Shown here: positions 33,815 through 45,626 of the stretch, in pieces
Layout: the number at the start of each line of letters is the position of its first letter
Position numbering within the stretch: position 1 is the stretch's first letter
Origin: Marchantia polymorpha subsp. ruderalis
Lineage: Eukaryota; Streptophyta; Marchantiopsida; Marchantiales; Marchantiaceae
Length of the DNA stretch: 64,000 nt
Assembly: GCA_037833965.1 (NCBI GenBank)
Contig: AP031356.1
Location: forward strand, 8,392,501-8,456,500
Direction: 5' to 3'
Made by a program: the position numbers and the translations under genes
The notes under the pieces: generated by a model
What the model was told of the DNA's origin: nothing
The model's database searches: none
What the model saw: only the letters and a program-made list of their open reading frames with translations

Positions 33815-33844
33815 ACCCGGCTGGACCCCGGGGTCCAGCCGGGT
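33815..33844. other. Perfect 30-bp palindrome just after the receptor-like protein gene
   Basis: The half-site ACCCGGCTGGACCCC is followed directly by its exact reverse complement, with no spacer. It begins 50 bases after the stop codon, in the likely 3' UTR. As RNA it could form a 13-15 bp GC-rich stem. A role in 3'-end formation or stability is only a guess. Confidence 0.9.
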
Positions 33845-34380
33845 CTTACGAGATTCCGCATGAATGGGGACTCGTTGTCCGCCATACACATGTGCTACTG
33901 CTGCTGGGCCTGTAGATAGCACAGCGTTGACTGCACTGAGTTGCTCCAATTGGACTGTGTAAAGTAAAGCCAGATTCCACGACGATTCATGATTGCAGGA
34001 TTACTCCTCTTGGAAGCTTTTGTCTCCAGTTTGGAGAAGCTTCATTGTAATTACTTGATGGGACAGTTGGAGACTCAAATCAGTTGATGGGACCAACCAC
34101 GTTTCATTTTATGATAGGACCACATTTGACGGAAATGCATGTCGCTCCTCCCTGAAGAACTCAGGAATCCTTTCCTCTCAACGGAGTCCACTTCCAGCGG
34201 CGAGACTTCCACACTTTCGATGTATCAGACTGGGAAATGATTCTTGGATCTACTCGCTGAACGTAATCTAGCCGCTTTCCAGATGCGCTCAGACTTCCAG
34301 AAAGTCTCGGCTTCCATAAGACTGCAGCTGGGAACGAGAAAGACAGTTCACAGGAAGCTGATCAGATGCATGTTCAACCA
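33845..34380. other. Spacer, no gene seen
   Basis: No coding region, structured RNA or known repeat was recognised. It may contain unrecognisable upstream parts of the copia remnant that follows. Confidence 0.5.
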
Positions 34381-34978
34381 AGCAAGATCGACTTCGACGT
34401 CCTGATCAGACAACTCCTCCGTCAATGTCACAAACAATTTAGTACAACCCGTTCAGCTGGCGGACATTCTTACAAAATCTCTTGGCCGAGTTAGATTCCT
34501 AGACCTGCGCTTGAAGATCGGCGTAGTCAAGATTCTCTACAACTAGATTAGTGGAGTATTGTTAGATAATCTTTGTTGTCTTCTAGTTTTAGTAATATAT
34601 CTGCAATTGTAGTTGTCAACTATCATTAGAATAGTGACTGCTCTTTGTTTCCCTATACACGCCTAGTGTAGTTAGGTAGTTAACTCCTGCATGGAATTCA
34701 TGCTGTGATAGTAAATCCCAATACTAGGGCATGGTCCCTATGTATTCTTTATGACTAGTAGTAATACGTGTCAAGCTCTCAGGTTAGTGTTAGTTGTATA
34801 TAAACATCTCTTAATACGAAAAAAAAGTAAGTCATTTTTCCACCACCATCAGTTTGCTGAGTTCTGAGTGAGTTCTTTTGCTCTTGTGTTTTGTTCTCTT
34901 TCTTGTTGTACAGGTTACAGCACTGCAGTTTGTTTGTGTTTTGTGTGATCATGTTGCAGCAGTACCTCAGAATCAACA
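34381..34978 (+). mobile_element. Ty1/copia remnant: end of pol plus one LTR
   Basis: The last codons of a copia polyprotein are visible: QLADILTKSLGRVRF, then LRLKIGVVKI and a stop at 34544-34546. Upstream, a segment reading SKIDFDVLIRQLL fits the preceding part of copia RNase H but lies in another frame, so the copy is frameshifted. After a short purine-rich tract (TTAGTGGAGT) comes an LTR at about 34560-34978, starting TGTTAGATAAT and ending ATCAACA, with a TATATAAA box at 34797-34804. The rest of the element and the other LTR are absent. Confidence 0.75.
34544..34978 (+). repeat. Copia 3' LTR (about 34560-34978) and polypurine tract
   Basis: The LTR of about 419 bp begins TGTTAG and ends AACA. 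It has a TATA box 240 bases in. Right boundary inferred from the terminal inverted TGTT/AACA symmetry. Confidence 0.6.
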
Positions 34979-36410
34979 ATCCATGTAGCGGATGAGCAAT
35001 TGATGATTGAATTAATATGGATAATATATACCGACTAAAATAGTTCACTTGGTGAAAATTTCATTGTGATATTGTATAAAATATTTAATGTAATAAATCA
35101 TATATATGATGTTGATTGACTGATAGATCTATATATATTATTTAGTTGGAATTATAATTTCAATAAATATTGAATTAATAAATAATTTTTGATTAAAAAA
35201 TTATGTTGATGATATATATTAAGGTGGAGTTGTAAAAACCAAACCAAATTTTGATGAAATTAAGTTGATTTGACAATGAAAAATCCAAACACTTAGTCAT
35301 TAACATATAGAAGTGCTAAGAATATTTTTAACACAAAATTAAGGTTTCACTCTTGTGTATACCGTACTTTGAAAGTAAAATGAATGATTTATTTCGTATT
35401 TCAATTTTGTTGATAATGCTTAACGTTACAAACTCAAACAATATTTCATTTATGTCACGTAAAGATATGGATCAAATAATTTCATCTTGAATAGTAAAAT
35501 GAAATCAATTCTCGTAAATTTTGCAATAAATGAAAATAAAAAATTATAGTTATAACTAGCTAAAAATAAAGTATTACTTATAATTATGGCTAAAATTTGA
35601 TTTTTGAATAGAAACATTTTGGATGAATAATAAATTTTTAACAAATAATTTGATAAGAAATCTTTGATATTCTGAATCAAATAAGCAATTTCATATCTAT
35701 ATCATCGTACAATATGTCTATTTAGTGTGTAAAATTGATTCACAAAGCTGTGGCAATCAATGACTCATTAGGATTTGGTACCGACCTTCTGTGGTGTCAC
35801 AACGACGCGTGACAGCTCGGGATGTCCGGATTTACTAGTCTATGGGGATCTGGTCGTCTATGATCCGTCATCTCCAGCTCACAGAACAATCTAAAGGAGA
35901 GAACTTGTGAAAGCCTTCTGATTTACGTCCGGCATGATTTGTCTTCGACGTCACGGAAGTCGTCTTGGGATCCGGCGCATGTGCAGGTTCGTAGTTGATA
36001 CTGATCCCTACGACACGCTCTGCCGTTCCCAGATAGGTCGGCTGTCGCTATCGGGAGGAACGGATTTAGCTTACTAATGCTGCGTCAGAGTTAGAGCTTG
36101 ACTAGGAGGCGATGCCAGAAATTTTAGTGGAGTCACGACTAGCAGCATAGGTAGCGCATAGCAGCCAGCTTGTGGTGCTTGGTTTTTTTGATTTTTGCAT
36201 AAAGAAGTAAAATTCAAACATATTGTCTGTAGAACGTATACATTTAAGTTCATAGTAGTAGGAGTTAGGAGATCTAATGGAAATTGGGTAACAAGTAGAA
36301 GGAAGATGGAATCCACCTTCGGCCAAAGATCTTTGGTTCTTTGAATTTTTGACATTGACATCTTTGGCGATGTAATAGCTAGGCCTTCAGCAAAGACTAC
36401 TTGTCACAAT
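34979..36410. other. AT-rich spacer without genes
   Basis: 34979-35760 is strongly AT-rich, and 35760-36410 is mixed composition. Short frames on both strands show no domain or codon pattern that would support a gene. Confidence 0.6.
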
Positions 36411-36722
36411 TTGAATTTGCCAAGGGCTGGACAGGAACCTCACGCATTGCAAGTGCCAATTCGTGCGCGTGTGGAGACCGTTAGGATGTCGAGGGTAAGG
36501 ACACGAAGCCGGCACTTCGCACCGATTTTGTGCGGGAGAAAGAGAATTGCAATCGAGAGTAGCAACGAAGACACGAGCGGAGATATGACACGACCTAAGA
36601 AAGCCGTTGTGCCAAAATTAGTTCCGCTCAGGGTGACCAATGTCAAATTGAGGAAGTATCGGTGAGAGCTAATCGAGACGCGCTTGGATTTTTTGCTGTG
36701 TGATTGGAATTGCGTGTTGGCG
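36411..36722 (+). pseudogene. GLL protein, N-terminal remnant (piece i)
   Basis: The plus strand reads a divergent GLL N-terminus: MTRPKKAVVPKLVPLRV, then a TGA at 36663-36665, then ETRLDFLLCDWN corresponding to the LDFLLWGWN motif. It is cut at 36722 by the 3' terminus of piece j. It is the most diverged copy in the window. Confidence 0.6.
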
Positions 36723-37099
36723 TGTAATAACCCATCAAAGGCTAAAACTGCAGTATAGCAACAAAAAGGTCGAACCCACAAGGACAGAGTCAACACACAG
36801 AGTAAAAAATGTCACATTTAACAGACTATTGAAGAGTTTGAATTCTCAGGCGACTGTCACTCCCAGAAATACTGCAAGTGCTCAACTCGGAGGTCACTCG
36901 GAGGACGCACAATGCAACGTAGTTTACTCAACACACACCTGACTCTATAGAAACACAACTTAGAGGTCGATTAGGACCTATCCTCAAGATTTCAGGGGGA
37001 AAGTCTCTCACGAGTACATTCAGCGAATCTGCAGGTAGTGACTCCCAACTCGGCTTTTACAACCCTTCCACTAGTTTCTACTAGCGCAGGGCACCCGGG
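36723..37099 (-). mobile_element. GLL piece j, 3' terminus
   Basis: It starts TGTAATAACCCATC and contains the U5-like end and one AGAATTCAAACTC segment. It breaks off at a GC-rich hairpin (GGGCACCC-GGG-GGTGCCC, about 37089-37107), beyond which a coding fragment begins. Confidence 0.7.
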
Positions 37100-37483
37100 G
37101 GTGCCCCGGGGTCTCCTCCTTTTGCCCCGAGGGCGAGTCAGCGAACGGTGTTTGCTCGGAGCACCTATCCGCCGCCGGCACATTCGTCGGTGCCGCGTGT
37201 TGTCTCTCCTGGCCCGAAGGCCGTCTTGCTTCCGCCGAAGGCGTCCATGCCTTCGGCGTAGGGAGGTCCGCTGACCTCTCTGCAGTCCGCGTGCTCCTAT
37301 CCTCCTCCGAGGATGGTGAGTCCTTCCCTTCTCCGGCACGCCACGTCTCCGTGCTACTTGCAGGCAACACGAGCCTACGTGCCTTCTGCTTAGGCCGACT
37401 GTAGAGCTCTTGCAGTGGCCGCTTCGTTCGCACCTCCGCACCCCAATTTCGCGTCGATTGCAAAATGTGTTTGAAAAAAGTGG
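37100..37483 (-). pseudogene. GLL protein, fragment of the linker and disordered region
   Basis: The minus strand reads YSRPKQKARRLVLPAS, the conserved linker after the PRKRRW patch, then a serine/glutamate/proline-rich stretch with GCCGAAGGC motifs. It may belong to piece j after a deletion or to another copy. Copy k is inserted at its right edge. Confidence 0.6.
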
Positions 37484-40400
37484 TGTAATAACCCACCAAA
37501 GGCTAAAACTGCAGTATGGTGGTAAAAAGATCGAACCCACAGGGACAGAGGCAACACACAGAGTAAAAAGTGTCACGTTTAACAGACTTTTGTAGAGTTT
37601 GAATTCTCAGGCGACTGTCACTCCCATAAATACTGCAGTGCTCGACTCGGAGGCTCGACTCGGAGGAGGATGCTCGACTCGGAGGATGCTCGGAGGATGC
37701 ACAGTACAGCGTAGTCACTCAACACACACACACACACCTGAAACTGGCAAAAGCACAACTCGGAGGTCGGTCAGGACCTCCGCTTCGGATTTCAGGGGGA
37801 AAGTGTCTCAAAAGTTCACTCAGAGGTTCTGCAGGTAGTGACTCCCACTCCGGCTTTTACTGCCCTTCCTGCAGGAACTAGCGTAGGGAACCCGGACTGG
37901 ACTTCCCACTTCGGAACGAAGCCCCTTCATACGCCGTGGACGTCACCCTCGACTCACACCAACCGCGGGGGGTACAGGCCCGACTGAGGACTTAACTGAG
38001 ACACAATCCAGTAACACACACACACAACCTGAATTGCAAACCAAGGCTTACACGAAGTAATAAAACTTCACTTTGGCATTCAGGGGAAACTTCCCGTAGG
38101 AGTACAATCAGGATATGTCACTCGAAGGAGTAAGGGGGAACTGTTCAAGTCTCTAACTCGCAGCCGGCTCTGAGCATCAGAAATCACCCGCAGGTGCAGA
38201 TCCGCACTACTCAAGTCTCTAACCGGGTGCTAGCTCTGAACATTCAGCCGAAGGCCTTCAACTACAACATACGGTAACTTCGCTATGCTGTAGCTTCTCT
38301 ACGTGGTGCCAGGACCAAAACAAATAACTCCCTGAGTGTGATCTTCTCTTGAGCTGCCACCTCCCAATGAGCGTATCCTTTTAGACAGTGAGTCACCCGC
38401 GTCGCCAACTCTTCTCGCGTCCGGCAGCTGCCTTCCACCTCTGCTAGCTGCATTTCCGCATCTGCGCGCTGCGCCCTCAAATCTGCGCACTCGGATTGCA
38501 AGTTACATAACAACTCCTCATCCTCCTTGCATGTACTTTGACTTTCTTCTAAGGCGCGCTTCTGGCGCGCAAGCTCTTCTGCTAAGATGCGGTTTTGTCT
38601 CCGCTCTTCCTGCAATTCCGACTCGATCTTTGCCCGAATTAGCTCGGCATCCGCGTGGTTTTTCGTCGCCGCATCTTCCCTCTGCTGTTGCAAGGTTTGG
38701 TACAGCTTCTGTGTGACCGCCAGGTGTTGTCGGAGGGTAGTGTTCCTATCCTGCAATATTTGGCACCTAGAGGCCCAAGTGGCCACCTTGCTCCTCGTCC
38801 TGCGCTTGACAGTCTCCACGTAAGACTGCGGTTTTCCGGTACCCGAGTACTTGGATGTCTTGCGATCCAGATATCGCAGGAGTGGAACTATCTGCTCGCA
38901 CAACACCCCTGTTGGCGTTTTCTGCACAGAGTCCGCTTCCTGCTCTTCCGAGCTCGTCTCATCCTCCGTTTCAAGGATTTCGGTCGCCACCGAATCCCTT
39001 GGCGACTCCCTGGAACTGTGGCGCGCAGCAGCTTCCGCCGCGACTGCCGCTCCACTCCCTGCTAAAATATCCAAGGCAATGGGGGATCCCACTGCTTGAG
39101 CCCCTGTTCTGGCTCGATCTTCGGTTCCGAAGGGGTCGACGCCGCAGTGACTTTTGTCACCTTTGCACCGCCCGCTTCCGCTGCCTGCCCTTCCGGCGCG
39201 ATCTGCGCGGAAGGTGTCTTCGCTGGAGGTGCGTCCGCCGAAGGCGTCCGCACACTTGTCGCCGGCCCTGTCCGTCTCGCAGTCGGCGAATCTGGCCAAC
39301 TCTCTGTTGACCGACTCGCAGTCGGCCGACTAGCAGTTGTCCGACTGGCAGTCGGATACACCCTGCGCGTCTTCACTCCACTTGGCCTGCTTGCTGGCGG
39401 CGTTTTCCCAGAAGTGCCTTCCGCCGAAGACGACCCTCTGAGGGTTGTTGGCTCGTCGGCCAAACTCTCTTCTGCTTCCGGCCTGCTGTCCGGTTCAACG
39501 CGCCGCTCCGTCGGCCTTCCTTCCGTTTGTCGACCTTCAGTCGCCCGACTCGTAGTCGGCCGACTGTCAGTCCGTCCGTCTTCTTCCGAAGGCATTGGTG
39601 CCTTCTGCGCAGAGGTATTTGCCGACTTCCCCAGAATCTGCGCGATTATATCCTCCTGCGTGGGCAGGATACTCCGCCGGACCGGAGTACGCCCGGTCTC
39701 CTCAGTACTAGTTGGCATTTTGCGTGCCCTCTGTTTTGGTCGGCTGTGAGGCTCGTTGGTTGGCCGACTACGAGTCGGCGCAGCTGGCGCTTCCGGCTGC
39801 CTGTCCTCAGGTCTCTCATCCCACTTCCGCTTTCGCGGAATGCGCTCGCTTCGACGTTCTTCTGCTGCTCTTGCTGGGGGCGGAGCCGGAGGCGGACCGG
39901 CAGGTGCCTCGTCCGGATCCGTGTCTACTTCGGCCTCCCGCGAGTATCTACCTGGATAGCTCCGTGTCAGCAGCGGAAACCGTGTCCGCTCTGAATTTGT
40001 CAAACATCCCATCGCCCGATAAAACACAATCAGGTAAGGCGAAAGATGATTGAGGGTTCCTCCTCTCTCTTCTTGCGCATGTTGGCGCGTCACCTTCCAC
40101 AGGAGCCGTGCCCAATGCACTGGAGCTCCTGAAAACACTAGCTCCACAAATCCTACTTGCCAACCATGCATGTAAGCGGTCTTGGTCGGCTGCAATATCT
40201 GCAGCAATGCAGTCGCGACATTTCTCCGCAATCGATCTTTGTAATCCAGTGTCCAGAAACCGTTCTTGGGATGCCTGGCAACTTTGAAAAGCTCATTGTA
40301 GGAGATTTCTTCCTCCTGGGACACCTTCACGCTATCGGCCTCGAAGAGGAGATACCCTTCCTCGCCGGCACACCTGCCCAACACCTGCGCCCAGTCACAA

Positions 40401-41967
40401 ATGTCCCACCTCTCTGGATGTGGGCGGAATCCGCGTGAGGGCTTGTGCCTCTCCTGCAGATACTCGCGCACCATCTCCGGACATGTCCAGTTCCATCCCC
40501 ACAGGAGGAAATCGAGCTTCAGCCCTATCAGCACATCTTGAAATGCGCGTAGACCGATCTGCGGCACCCTGAGTGGAGACACTCGCATTGGGGGACCTTC
40601 GACATTGCGTTTCCTGCACACACAGACATTCTCCCCTCCACTCGCTCTCTCACAATCGCCACTGCGTGTCGGCCGCTCAAGCACTTACTGCTGTACTTCT
40701 CTCTTCTCTCACGCTCAAGTTCGCTACTCGCAATTCTCTCCAAGGTCTGTCAAGATCCTTGCGCAACTCGCCTCCGCACTCTCTCCTCTCTCTGCAGGTC
40801 TCTCCGCCCTTGCGCGTAATCTTGGAAGCTGGAAATCGCAAAATCAAGAATGAGAGAATGAGACTAGAGGGCAGTCTTTTCTTCTCCGAATTCAAGATCG
40901 TCCAACGTTCTTACTGGTTACAATTTACGTAGCCGGCTATACGGCCTAACGGTTCGCCCTTGCATGCTCGAATTCACGTCTCCGCACTGCGCGCATTCGC
41001 ATGCGTGAATGTCGAACTCTCCCGCCGCCACCGTCTTCCGGACTCGAGTTCGCCGCAGTGTATACGTCGGCTATGTTGTCTTTTCCTAACCCGTCCATCA
41101 CCGAAGGCGTGTCGCCGCTGGCGTGTTCCTTATCCGTCGGCGCCTTGCTGGAGGCGCACATCCAGTCGGCGCGAATTACGCCGGCGCGTATTCGTACCGC
41201 TTGTTTTGTCCGTTCTGCCTCGTCCATTGCTGACGGCGCATATCCCGCCGGCGCAAATCATGCTAGCGCATCCGCCTATCAGCGCCACGTCGGAGGCGTA
41301 CGTCCGGCCGGCGCTTTTCGTCCGTTGCGCAGCCGCCAAAGGCGCTTCCGACTCTGAGTTGATTTCCTCCCATGAGCGCGTGATTCCGCCGAAGGCGCAT
41401 CGCCGAAGGCGTAAGGGAGTCCTTTCCGACTGTGAACGCTAGCGCGAACGGCGCATGTCCGGCTACGAGTTTTCCGATGCTCATAACTTCTTCGTCCCTG
41501 ATCCATCTCCAACGCTCTTGGGCTCGTTAGAACGAGCGTTCCGAGCTCTTTCTAATGCAACTTCAACCAACTGAAACTACTGTGTATTCCGATCGTTATG
41601 AAGGTTTCCCTTTCCGCGCTAGCGGCGCATCGCCGAAGGCGCACTCATGGTCGGAAGCTTTCAGAGGCCCGTGCCGTTCTTCTGATGTTTTTAGCAAAAT
41701 CTCCTCCGGAGGTGTCTGCGCCGGAAGCGTGGCTTCCTTAAACGCTGGGAGCGCGTGAGTAGAGACACCTTAGAAAAGGAGCTTTTGCCAAAGGCGCCGA
41801 AGACATTTGGCGCTGGTACATCCGACTTCGCGATTCTTCGTGACCTCGTGATGATCTCCTCAATCCACTCTATTTAGCGTACCCTTTTCTAACTACAGAC
41901 ACTGCTTCGGTACTTGTTTTCTAAAATTGTTTAAATTCTGCAAAAAAACAAAAAGTGTGTTACCACA
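37484..41967 (-). mobile_element. GLL copy k, nearly full length
   Basis: The 3' terminus is at 37484 and the 5' terminus (TGTGGTAACACAC) at 41967. The flanks AGTGG (37479-37483) and TGTGG (41968-41972) match at four of five bases, a probable decayed target duplication. A deletion at about 38321-38325 removed some 420 bp including the TATA box, hairpin and the last ~90 codons. It provides the empty-site reference for the insertions of e and f in copy c. It belongs to the AGTCGGCCGACT subfamily (39320-39331, 39554-39565). Confidence 0.82.
38322..40684 (-). pseudogene. GLL protein, frameshifted and missing its C-terminus (copy k)
   Basis: The upstream frame (40684 to about 39135) has the conserved domain (LDFLLWGWN, RGFRPHPERWD, HLSPYLIVFYR), PRKRKW and the arginine/threonine-rich disordered part. 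A one-base loss in a C-run near 39130 shifts the reading; the coiled-coil half continues in the second frame from about 39150 to 38330. The C-terminus after KITLRE is lost in the deletion that fuses the gene to the 3' region. The start lacks a clear ATG, as in copies b and c. Confidence 0.75.
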
Positions 41968-42418
41968 TGTGGGCATCGAGCTCTCGACTCCTCAGGTATA
42001 CCCCGCCGGCGCAACGGTTTCCCATGCGTGCGAATTGAAGATGCAGCCATTCAAATTATTTCCAGTGCGACATTATCTTTTACGTCTCAGGGGCTCCTTT
42101 ACCGTTCATGTGATCGCGGAAGCTATGATGTCCTCATTCGCGAATGCTAGATACCCTCGCTCGAATACCCGCCTCGGTACTCAAAGGAACTAGGTCTTCC
42201 GATTTCCCAATCTGCTCTTCCAAGTTAGAACCTCACCGCCTCCAGAGATCGGCAATTCTGCTGAGGTTCCCTCAGAGTTGCTACTATTACCTCACTTCTT
42301 GCATAAAAGACCTATTCAATTCTAATCTAACTACTTTTACTCTAAGAGTTAAAAACGACGTGGATTTTCCATCCTATTAGTTCATTTCTGGAAAAAACAA
42401 AAAAACTGGCCTACCACA
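41968..42418 (-). mobile_element. GLL-related 5' end, diverged
   Basis: The right end reads, on the minus strand, TGTGGTAGGCCAG followed by a T-rich stretch, like the family's 5' terminus but more diverged. The leader is only weakly similar to other copies. No coding part is left. Confidence 0.5.
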
Positions 42419-42568
42419 TCAGCCTACTGCTCTGAATACCCGAACTCAAACTTGCTTAAATCCCGAATACTCCCAGGCACACTCAAAACATCCGAATCGG
42501 ACTCTCGCGACTTCAGATGCGGTGATTTTGACAAACTTAAGTGCAACATGCACGGTGACAAACACTCA
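42419..42568. other. Unassigned 150 bp between two GLL ends
   Basis: Sequence between a minus-strand 5' terminus and a plus-strand 5' terminus. It contains no recognised motif and may be target DNA. Confidence 0.4.
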
Positions 42569-42692
42569 TGTGGTAACCCACTTTTTGTTTTTGTGCGGAA
42601 ATTAAATTTTTTTTGGAAAACAGTACCGCAGCAGGCGTGTAAATGGTGATTGGTGCATTTAAATAGAGTGATGATGGATAATCGCGGGTCTC
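42569..42692 (+). mobile_element. GLL 5' terminus, 124 bp
   Basis: It starts TGTGGTAACCCACTTTTTG and runs through the conserved GTACCGCAGCAG segment and the AAATAGAGTGA box found at the 5' ends of other copies. It is cut by the insertion of copy m. Confidence 0.7.
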
Positions 42693-42889
42693 TGTAATAA
42701 CCCACTAAAGGCTGAAACTGCAATATAGTGGTAGAAAGGTCGAACCCACAGGGACAGAGGAACACACAGGGTACAAAGTGTCACATTTAACAGACTATTG
42801 AGGAGTTTGAATTCTCAGACGACTGTCACTCCCAGAAATACTGCAAGTGTTCACTCGGAGCTCACTCGGAGGTCGCACAGTGCAGCGTA

Positions 42890-42896
42890 CAACACG

Positions 42897-42935
<39 letters not shown>

Positions 42936-42936
42936 G
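42890..42936. repeat. (CG)n(CA)n microsatellite in copy m
   Basis: A run of CG/CA dinucleotides of about 40 bases at a fixed place in the GLL 3' region. The same site is expanded in copy n (about 45575-45624) and short in copies c, d, e, f, k, o, r and t. Confidence 0.9.
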
Positions 42937-43607
42937 AAACTACAGAAACACAACACAGAGATCGGTAAGGACCTCTACTTAAGATTTCAGGGGGGGGAAG
43001 TCTCTCGCAAGTACACTCAACGAATCTGCGGGTAGTGACTCCCAACTCCGGCTTTTACAACCCTTCCACTAGCCTTCTGCTAGCGTGGGAAACCCGGGTT
43101 GGACTTCCTACTTCGGATCGAAGTCACTCACACGCGGTGAACAACACTCTCAACTCACAAAACACAGAGAACACAGGTCCGCACGGAGGGACTCAACTGA
43201 GAAACGATCCAGTAGGACACCATAACAGTCTATTGAAGAGTTGGAATCCCGAAGGAGTACAATCAGGAACAGTCACTCGAAAGTGTAAGGGGGAAACTGT
43301 TCAAGTATCTAACTCGTAACTGGCTCTCAGCATCGGCAATCACCCGCAGGTGTAGATCCGAACTTCTCAAGTCTCTAACCAATGTACTAGCTCTAAACAT
43401 TCGGCCGAAGGCCTTCAGCTACACAATGCGGACCGCCAAGGTGTAGCTTCTCTTGCGTGGTGACAGAACTAAGGACCCAAACACGTAGAGAAAATGAGTT
43501 CTTGATCTGCACTTCCGAAATTGGAAAAATCCCAAGGCAAGACGCCTTGAATTACTTTATACCTTCCAAGTCCTAACTAGCACTACATTGCACTACGCTA
43601 CGCGCCT

Positions 43608-45377
43608 GCACGGAACCACGCTACACTACACTCCGCAAAACCTGTGCTTTGCCTCGTGCGCGACGGACTGCCGCGCACTAACTCCCTACCCTACGAGTCC
43701 TCAGCTCGACTGCGTAGTCCCAATCGCCGCAACACCGCGGAAACTTCCGACTCGAGGGTGGCCATGGTGTCTGGCGATCTTGACAGAAAAGAGTCTAGCT
43801 TCTTCGCCACTCGCCGCTGACTCCGACTGTCACCTGCCTACAACCCGGCTGCACGAAGCTCTAACTCGCGCAGTGTGAGTTTCTCTTGCGCCGCCACTTC
43901 CCAGTGGGCGTAGCCCCTGAGACAGTAATTGACTCGCCTCGCCATCTCTTCCTTCGTGCGATTTGCCTCCTGCCGGCGATCGTCTTCAACTACAACCAAC
44001 TGCAATTCGGCCTCCGCACGCTGTGCTCTCAATTCTCCGCACTCGGACTGCAGTGTGCGGATTAATTCCTCATCCGCATGCCGTGCGAGCTGACACTGCT
44101 CTAACAACCGTGTTTGTCGCACGAGCTCCTCTGACAAAATTCGATTCTGAGCCTGCTCAGAATCCAGCGCCTCTGTGAGCTTCGCCTTCTCCTTGGCGAA
44201 CTCTTCCAGCTTCTCGTCCTTCGTCTTGTCGAAGTGTTTGTACAACTTCCTATTTAGGTTGTACTGACCCCACAGGCAATCATGCTTCTCTCGCAGATTC
44301 TTAAGTTTCCGGTCCACACGGGCCAACAACTTGCTGGTGTGGACTTTAGTGCGAGTTCGCCTACGCACTAACTCGACGTAGGACCCAAGCTGGCGAGGGT
44401 CCGCGTACTTCTCTATCTTGCGATCCAGGTACTTCAGCAGAGGTACTACCTGCTCACAGAGCGCCGCCGTCGGCGCGCCTACCATTTCCTCCTCTTCCTC
44501 GGTGGATCCCGATCCCGACACTGATTCCGTGGATCCTCCTTCTTCGTCATCCTCCGAATTGAGGATTTCGGTCGCCATTGAATTCGTGGGCGACTGGCCT
44601 GTGCGGGGCTACAAGATGTCTGCGTCCTCTGCCGCCGCTGGCGCTCCTGCAGCCTCGCTGCTCCTTGCTAAAATGTCCAAGGCGGTGGGTGAATGCGGCC
44701 GTGCCGAATTCACATCGTCCGCCTGTCCCGCCACGACTGTAACCTCCTCGCCGCCGGCGTCTACCGCCGAAGGCGATCGTGCGGAATGTACCTGCGCGGA
44801 GTGTAATTGTGCATCGCGCGCACGAATTTCACCCTGCGGACAGTCAATCCGCTCCTCCGTTAGGTCCCGCTCCACGGATCGGTCCTGCTCCAGCATTAGG
44901 TCCTGCGCCAGGGATGCGTCCGGCCTATGCATAGGCGCAATTCCCAGCGCTTCTTCCGCCGAGGGCGCAGCGCCGAAGGCGGCCCGCCCGATGTCCCTTG
45001 GCCCGAAGGCCCTTCCGCCGAAGGCGCACCTTCCGGCGGATTTCCCGCCGAAGGCGCGGCTCCCGCCGTCTCTCCATTCGTAACTCGGTGGGCCGAAGGC
45101 CCTGGCGCCGAAGGCGCATATCCCGGCGATCTCACCGCCAGAGGGCCTTGCCCCGAAGGCCCTTGAGCCGAAGGCGGTTCTTCCGCCGGCTCCTTCCCTT
45201 TTCTGCGTTGCACCGGGGGTAAGTCCTGCCTATGCGTAGGCGAAAGTCTTCGTCCGCAAGGGGTCGCCTATCCACAGGGAGTCGCCTATGCGTAGGCGGC
45301 ACACTCATCCGTGCCGCACGCTGTTGCTCCTGACCCGAAGATCGTCTCACCTCCGCCGAAGGCGTAGGGTGGTCCAC
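43608..45377 (-). pseudogene. GLL protein, C-terminal half with several breaks (copy m)
   Basis: From right to left it reads the proline-rich region with repeated P-S-A-x-G-P codons, a frameshift near 44900, the acidic segment, LLKYLDRK, and the coiled coil (QNRILSEELVRQTRLL, LQLVVVEDD). In-frame stops occur at 44609-44611, after the codons RAAGL at about 43838, and near 43695. The tail AWFRAGV-like sequence precedes the TATA box. Clearly non-functional. Confidence 0.7.
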
Positions 45378-45576
45378 TGTAATAACCCACTAAAGGCTAA
45401 AACTGCAATATAGTGGTAGAAAGGTCGAACCCACAGGGACAGAGGAACACACAGGGTACAAAGTGTCACATTTAACAGACTATTGAGGAGTTTGAATTCT
45501 CAGGCGACTATCACTCCCATAAATACTGCAAGTGTTCACTCGGAGCTCACTCGGAGGTCGCACAGTGCAGCGTACA

Positions 45577-45626
<50 letters not shown>

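Larger units (their letters stand above)
42693..45377 (-). mobile_element. GLL copy m, 3' half
   Basis: It has the 3' terminus at 42693, a long (CA)n run, the TATA box near 43556, the coiled coil and part of the disordered region. It is cut at 45377 by the 3' terminus of copy n. Its palindromes are of the CCTATGCGTAGG type (about 44921, 45223, 45288). Confidence 0.78.

Noticed and set aside
36074..36361. 95-codon minus-strand frame
   Set aside because: Low-information sequence in AT-rich spacer, with an overlapping alternative frame; no support as a gene.
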